The position numbers and the translations under genes are program-made. A model generated the notes under the pieces. It had not been told where the DNA came from, did not search any database, and saw only the letters and a program-made list of their open reading frames with translations. Source: Oscheius onirici (taxonomy: Eukaryota; Nematoda; Chromadorea; Rhabditida; Rhabditidae). From it: a stretch of DNA of 64,000 bases. Every line of letters starts with the position of its first letter. Positions within the stretch are counted from its first letter, which is position 1. Shown here in pieces: positions 59,704 to 64,000 of this stretch. The stretch lies in the NCBI GenBank assembly GCA_932521025.1, contig OW051470.1:2776501-2840500 (forward strand), read 5' to 3'.

Positions 59704-60309
59704 GTCCAATAAAAACTTCTGGGCGTAGTCTTCTTCTTTTCTCTTGGTGCTTCTTTGTTTCTGTTCTCTGGTGGTTGCAACTCTTCTTGTGCTGGTAGCT
59801 TTTTATCCTGGACAACTCTTCTCGCCTTGCAGCTTTTCTTGTCCAAAAGTCTTCTTTCCTCGAATCGTCTACCTTTGGTCTCTCTGCTGGTCCAAACAAG
59901 TAGAAGTACGGGTAAACTTCTCTTGAGCGTCACTTGTCTACTGCAAGTTACTCTGATGCTCTCTCCTTGTTGAACCTCCTTTATGTTGGTTTTACTGAGA
60001 CAGGCTAGGTCTACCTGTAAGTGAAGAGCCTCGACCTCGTACAGATCGGAAACGTGGAAGGCAAATGTGAAGCTACAGTCTGCTTTCATCGTCTTGCCTC
60101 TGTTCATTCTTAAGAAGAATATATTCTCTCCGCTGTCTATTTGGTAACATCTTGTCGACTCATACCTTTTCAGGGATCGTTCCCCGGAAAGCACCTTCAA
60201 GTTGGAAACCCAAGAAAGAAACTACTGAAAACCCGTTTCAGAGACACGGACCCAGCTACCAAATAGATATTTATTGAAAGAAATGCAGAAAAAGACTATG
60301 TAGATAGAA

Positions 60310-60608
60310 TTACCCACAGCAGCCCATGCAGGGACATCCAGTGGCAGCTGGAGCAGCACTGACACACATACATCCACAGCCACAGCAACCTAAAAACTCT
60401 TTGAAGTCTCTCTAAATTCCATACCTCCACAACAGCCACAGTATCTCTTAACTCTCATGACTCTTTCCAGTCCCGTCTCTTGAACATGAGCCACCAGAGC
60501 CGAGTCCACGCCAGAAGGATGATCTTCCTGGACAACTGGATCTATTTCCTCGGCAGAAATGGCGAAAACAAGGGCGAAAACGAAGAAGAGAAGAGCGAAA
60601 GAACGCAT
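60310..60608 (-). CDS. Cys-rich secreted peptide precursor, copy 2
   Basis: Complement(60310..60389, 60425..60608), 87 aa; the predicted protein shows no residue difference that I can see from copy 1. Signal peptide, acidic propeptide, MRVKR processing site and 12-Cys mature peptide as in copy 1. Its intron is 35 nt rather than 33, so retention here shifts the frame and ends the protein, whereas in copy 1 it does not. About 130 bp of upstream sequence is also shared, so the copied block spans about 60305-60735. Confidence 0.8.
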
Positions 60609-60735
60609 GTTAATGGTCCGTTGAGGACTGAGGATATGTTTTATAGACGAATGATTTGCATGAACCAATAGGGGTGGACAATGGGCAATGGACTTCCAAA
60701 AGAGCTCAGTCAATATTCGGTTCATTGTGGATGCA

Positions 60736-62365
60736 TTGCTTTCAGTGTTCTCCTAAAGCTGAAGACCATCTGTTACAGCTCAACCCAAACCGGCAAGTAG
60801 TCGGACAGCGACGATTCTTCTGTGGCCTCTCCAGAAACTTCTACGAACCAGGATTTCATCCTGATCATTGAATCCGAATCCAATAAATGTCTATAAGGAT
60901 CTTTCGTGTTCGTTATGAATAAAGTATGTGGACTAGACCAGCCCAGAACTATGGAAGTGGGGATGGATATTTTGCTCAATTATTTCGTCTTTCAGGTCAC
61001 ATACTGTCTCCTCCTAGTGAACACGGCTCTGCTTTCTAGGACATAACTCCCGGAAAGCATCCTTTGTTCCTTCCCCTTTATCATACAGGCAACTCCTACT
61101 GGCACCCTATCGACACATTGTTCCTTCCCGTTTCGAACATCCCAATAGCTCAAATCTCTGCAGATTCTTCTCTTTCCGTGAATTTGTCACCTCTTTTCTA
61201 TAGACGTGTTATCTACTTCATTTTCGAGCAAAAGTGTCGGTCGACAGTCGACCGATTTTCTTCTCCAGTCTCATTTGCCTTTCAAAACGGCAGGCACTGT
61301 CCGCACCGAATAGCGTGGGCAGAGCTGTTCTTTCCTTTTGCTCAATTTTCAACTTATTGGTGAGAAAGGACTCTTAGACCGTTACGTCATCAGCTGTAAC
61401 CAGACTCTGTAGCAGATAACACGCAATTGTAAGCAGGCGTCTATTTTTTGTGCAGCTTTTCTAGTGAGAAATCAGGTCAAAGCCTAACTTTTCAGGAGTT
61501 AAGAATACTTGTCTGAAAGAACAGTCGAACAGATGATAGTGGTCGCTTCAATCAATCCTTTTTAGAGTTTGTTTAAAAAAAACTGTGTCAGTTATTCCAA
61601 GCGATGTCGAATGCAAATATCTTCGTAGCTGAAAAAGATAGGACATGGTAGAGAATCGAAACAAACAGGTATGACTGCTACTAGCAACTTTTCCAGCCTG
61701 TACTCTCTAAACAGAAACGGTGCAAGTTACGTTACGACCACGTGGCTCCTCTCTCGAGTGCATAAGCCCTCAAAATATTTGATTGATCCCTAACCTCCAG
61801 AAAATAGGCTCTTTTTTGTTGACCCAACCTCTTCTAGCGCATTTGTGTTTGTTTATACTGTAATCTGCAGCCTCTCGCGGTCAATTCTCGTACCCTTGAC
61901 CATTTTCTTTTTTCGAAAAACTTTCGAAAGATGTCAAAAATGTGAGGAAAGTTTTGGGTTGGGCTTTTTTTCTATTTATCAACTCAGTCACTGAACTTTC
62001 CGCCAAGATAAGAGCCCCACATTCCGCAGTCTTGTGCACATGTTTATTGCTGATGACGAAAAGGCTTTCTTCGAAACTTTCTTGCAACAGTCAGAGAGAT
62101 CTTTGTCTGATAAAGAACGTCTTCTTTTTATTTTATCCTTCCGATTCGAAATCATGCACTTTTTGAAAACTCCAGCCACGACAATCTTACTATCGGGCGC
62201 AGTTTTCAAACTTCTTTTTCATACCTTGTCTGAGTCATTTCTGTCCGTAATCCAACCCGCTTTCAACCTCTTGGTCCCAGTTCAAGAGCTTATTATGATC
62301 GTGCAAATAGCCAAGCCCACTTTACGTTTTCTCCTTCTTCTTTTTGATTCAAAATCTGATTCAGA
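60736..62365. other. Intergenic
   Basis: 1.6 kb with no recognised exon. A GGTGAGAAAGGACTC at 61360 recalls the GGTGAGAAAG before the coiled-coil array genes, but no such gene follows. Upstream region of the chemoreceptor. Confidence 0.4.
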
Positions 62366-64000
62366 ATGAATGCAACCGGTATCGCCTTGGGTATAGAATA
62401 CGTGTCGACAGCTCTCTCCCTCTTCTGTCTTCCAATTAACATAATATTTATTTTTGTCGTCATACAGGAAAGGTGAGTCAGTTTCGCGGAAAGTTGTTCG
62501 GGGAAGCAGCGACGGCAGGACGTATAACGACCTCTAAAGACCAAGCCGATAAGATTAGACTGCGTAGTTGGCAGAAATAGAAGCACTGGGGACAGGAGGA
62601 CTGACAGTAGGACGCGGTATACATTTTCAATCAACAGATACATCTGGTAGATTCTCTGCGTGCTTGACTAACTTTCCAGATCTTTCCCTATTTTGGAGCT
62701 CAACCTAGTTCAGTTTGTTACGATTCTGACGTGCTCGCAGTCACGATAAAGATTACACAGGTTCAATACTTTTTATAAATCTGTTGCACTCTTCAACCAC
62801 GTAGTATAGGAATCCAGAATACTCTTCGGCTAAGGAAGTGGTGAAGACACGAGATTAGACGAGGAACAACTGAACCGACTAGATTTGAAGACGGGACAGC
62901 GGACCTATATGTATGTAAATCGTTTAGTCCAGGGTCGGGAAAACATTAAAACAATTTTAAAAAAGTCCAATACAACAATGAATCAATTCCGTTGAATTGT
63001 CGCTGCCGAAAAAAAACCGTTCCGTAGCCTGTTCAAGAAAAATGCATTTCCAGACATCACACTCCCTTCAACACGCCCTTCTTTCGTCTCTGTATACACT
63101 TGTCCATAGCCGATGTTCTATGCTGTATTTTCATCACCTTGTTCTTCAAATTTCCGATGTTTGGCATATTTCCCGCGAGTTTTTATCGCGAAAATTGGTC
63201 GGTCGTTCCGCTGGTCGGAATGAATTATCTGGGCCATGCACAGGCAATTGGCATAATATTCATCGCCGTCAATCGGTAAGAGACTGAGTTTTGTATCGAC
63301 AGAAATATTGTAGATTCACCGCTGTCCACTTTCCGATCAGACATAAACAGAACTGGTGGACGCCAAGAGTAACGACTGTTCTTCTGGTTCTACAATGGAC
63401 ACTTCCTGTCTTGACTATTCTACCGCTCTTCTTCTCGAGATTTCAATTTGTCTTCAACAACAGCTCCGTCATTTTCACTGCCTCCGATAGCAATTTTCAT
63501 AAGGTAAGTCAGCAGAAACAGCGGCGTTGTCACCTCACTGTAGTATGCTAATTGCAAAAATTTATAACTTTATAACCTGAGCGTAAACTGTTTTTGAGCT
63601 AACTGGAGTTACTGTAGCTATTTTTTGCTTTTTTAGCTCCTTGCCAATTACAGTTGCTGCCAACGGTAGCTGGATCCCTTGGCCCATTTGTCACCCTACG
63701 AAAGTTCAAAGATAACTACAGAATGACAATTCTGTAGTTATCTTTGAAATTGTGACAGTTGGAGAAAATGGTTCGACTCTCGTAAGATTGACACAAGCTG
63801 ACGTTCTTTTTAAAAGCCAACAAACTATTATTCAAACAACCAAAAACTATTCTTCAGATCTACTTCCTCGGCCTGGCCCTTTTGGACGGCGTCGTGATCA
63901 ACATTATCGTCTCTGTCCTCTACATTGCCATCTTCATTAGAGTCCAGACTCGCGTGAATGTGAAAAATCCCGGCCAAGTTGGACTTCGACTAGCTCTGTC
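62366..64000 (+). CDS. Nematode 7TM chemoreceptor (Srg-superfamily type), cut by window end
   Basis: Exons 62366..62472, 63054..63275, 63314..63503 and 63858 to beyond 64000; phases agree. GATTCAG directly precedes AATG, a likely trans-splice acceptor. The first exon gives an extracellular start and TM1 (ALSLFCLPINIIFIFVVIQE). Exon 2 gives HHTPFNTPFFRLCIH, TM2 (IADVLCCIFITLFF) and TM3 ending VNR, the position of the DRY-like motif. Exon 3 gives FTAVHFPIRHKQNWW, TM4 and an extracellular loop with an NNSS glycosylation site. Exon 4 gives TM5 (LDGVVINIIVSVLYIAIFI). The NTPFFRL and HFP patterns suit the Srg/Srv group; the exact family is not settled. Such receptors are expressed in chemosensory neurons. 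At least 217 residues lie in the window. Confidence 0.8.
63705..63748. repeat. Perfect 20-bp inverted repeat, 4-nt loop
   Basis: TTCAAAGATAACTACAGAAT, then GACA, then its exact reverse complement. It lies in the last visible intron of the chemoreceptor gene. The flanking intron has further CTGTAG/CTACAG words. Confidence 0.9.

Noticed and set aside
59700-60200. 166-codon minus-strand ORF overlapping the SSP copy 3 3' flank
   Set aside because: No splice or promoter context and no family resemblance; its C-terminal half is the antisense of the shared SSP flank, which is open in other copies too.

Overview
The window is nuclear DNA from a nematode, most likely rhabditid-like. Supporting evidence: three copies of a nematode-only sperm MSP-domain gene (SSP family), a nematode 7TM chemoreceptor, very short introns (mostly 33-60 nt) ending TTTCAG or TTTTAG, and several start codons lying directly behind an unpaired TTTCAG (15486-15494, 30712-30720, 62361-62368), as expected for spliced-leader acceptors. 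All gene models below were spliced by eye from reading frame, intron phase and splice sites; no transcript data were available. The species is not identified.

Layout. 0.3-2.9 kb (minus): a PMP3/UPF0057-like membrane protein and a five-exon sepiapterin reductase. 3.4-8.5 kb (plus): a foldback element, then a head-to-tail array of six tiny coiled-coil genes, three of which begin MGNxxS (a candidate N-myristoylation signal). 10.3-14.6 kb: a small Ser/Arg-rich gene convergent with a 16-exon unknown gene. 15.5-20.3 kb (plus): a tandem-BTB protein and an eIF5A-like protein whose hypusine loop has no lysine. 21-30.7 kb (minus): two large secreted proteins that I do not recognise. 31.6-42 kb: two SSP genes, a Cys-rich secreted peptide, and an ELF-type ETS factor with a 4.2 kb first intron. 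43.5-58.6 kb (plus): an AASDH-like gene (adenylation domain, carrier domain, PQQ propeller) whose carrier domain is interrupted by a 10.5 kb intron. That intron holds five antisense genes (four coiled-coil, one membrane), a hAT-type MITE, a foldback MITE and a 150 bp CT microsatellite. 59.4-60.6 kb: a second SSP plus Cys-rich peptide module, with the SSP block inverted. 62.4 kb to the end: a chemoreceptor that runs off the window.

The best candidates for something undescribed are the two clusters of small Arg/Glu-rich coiled-coil genes (with a shared upstream sequence element in the first), the lysine-less eIF5A paralogue, the nest of antisense genes inside the AASDH carrier-domain intron, and the duplicated SSP/Cys-rich peptide module.
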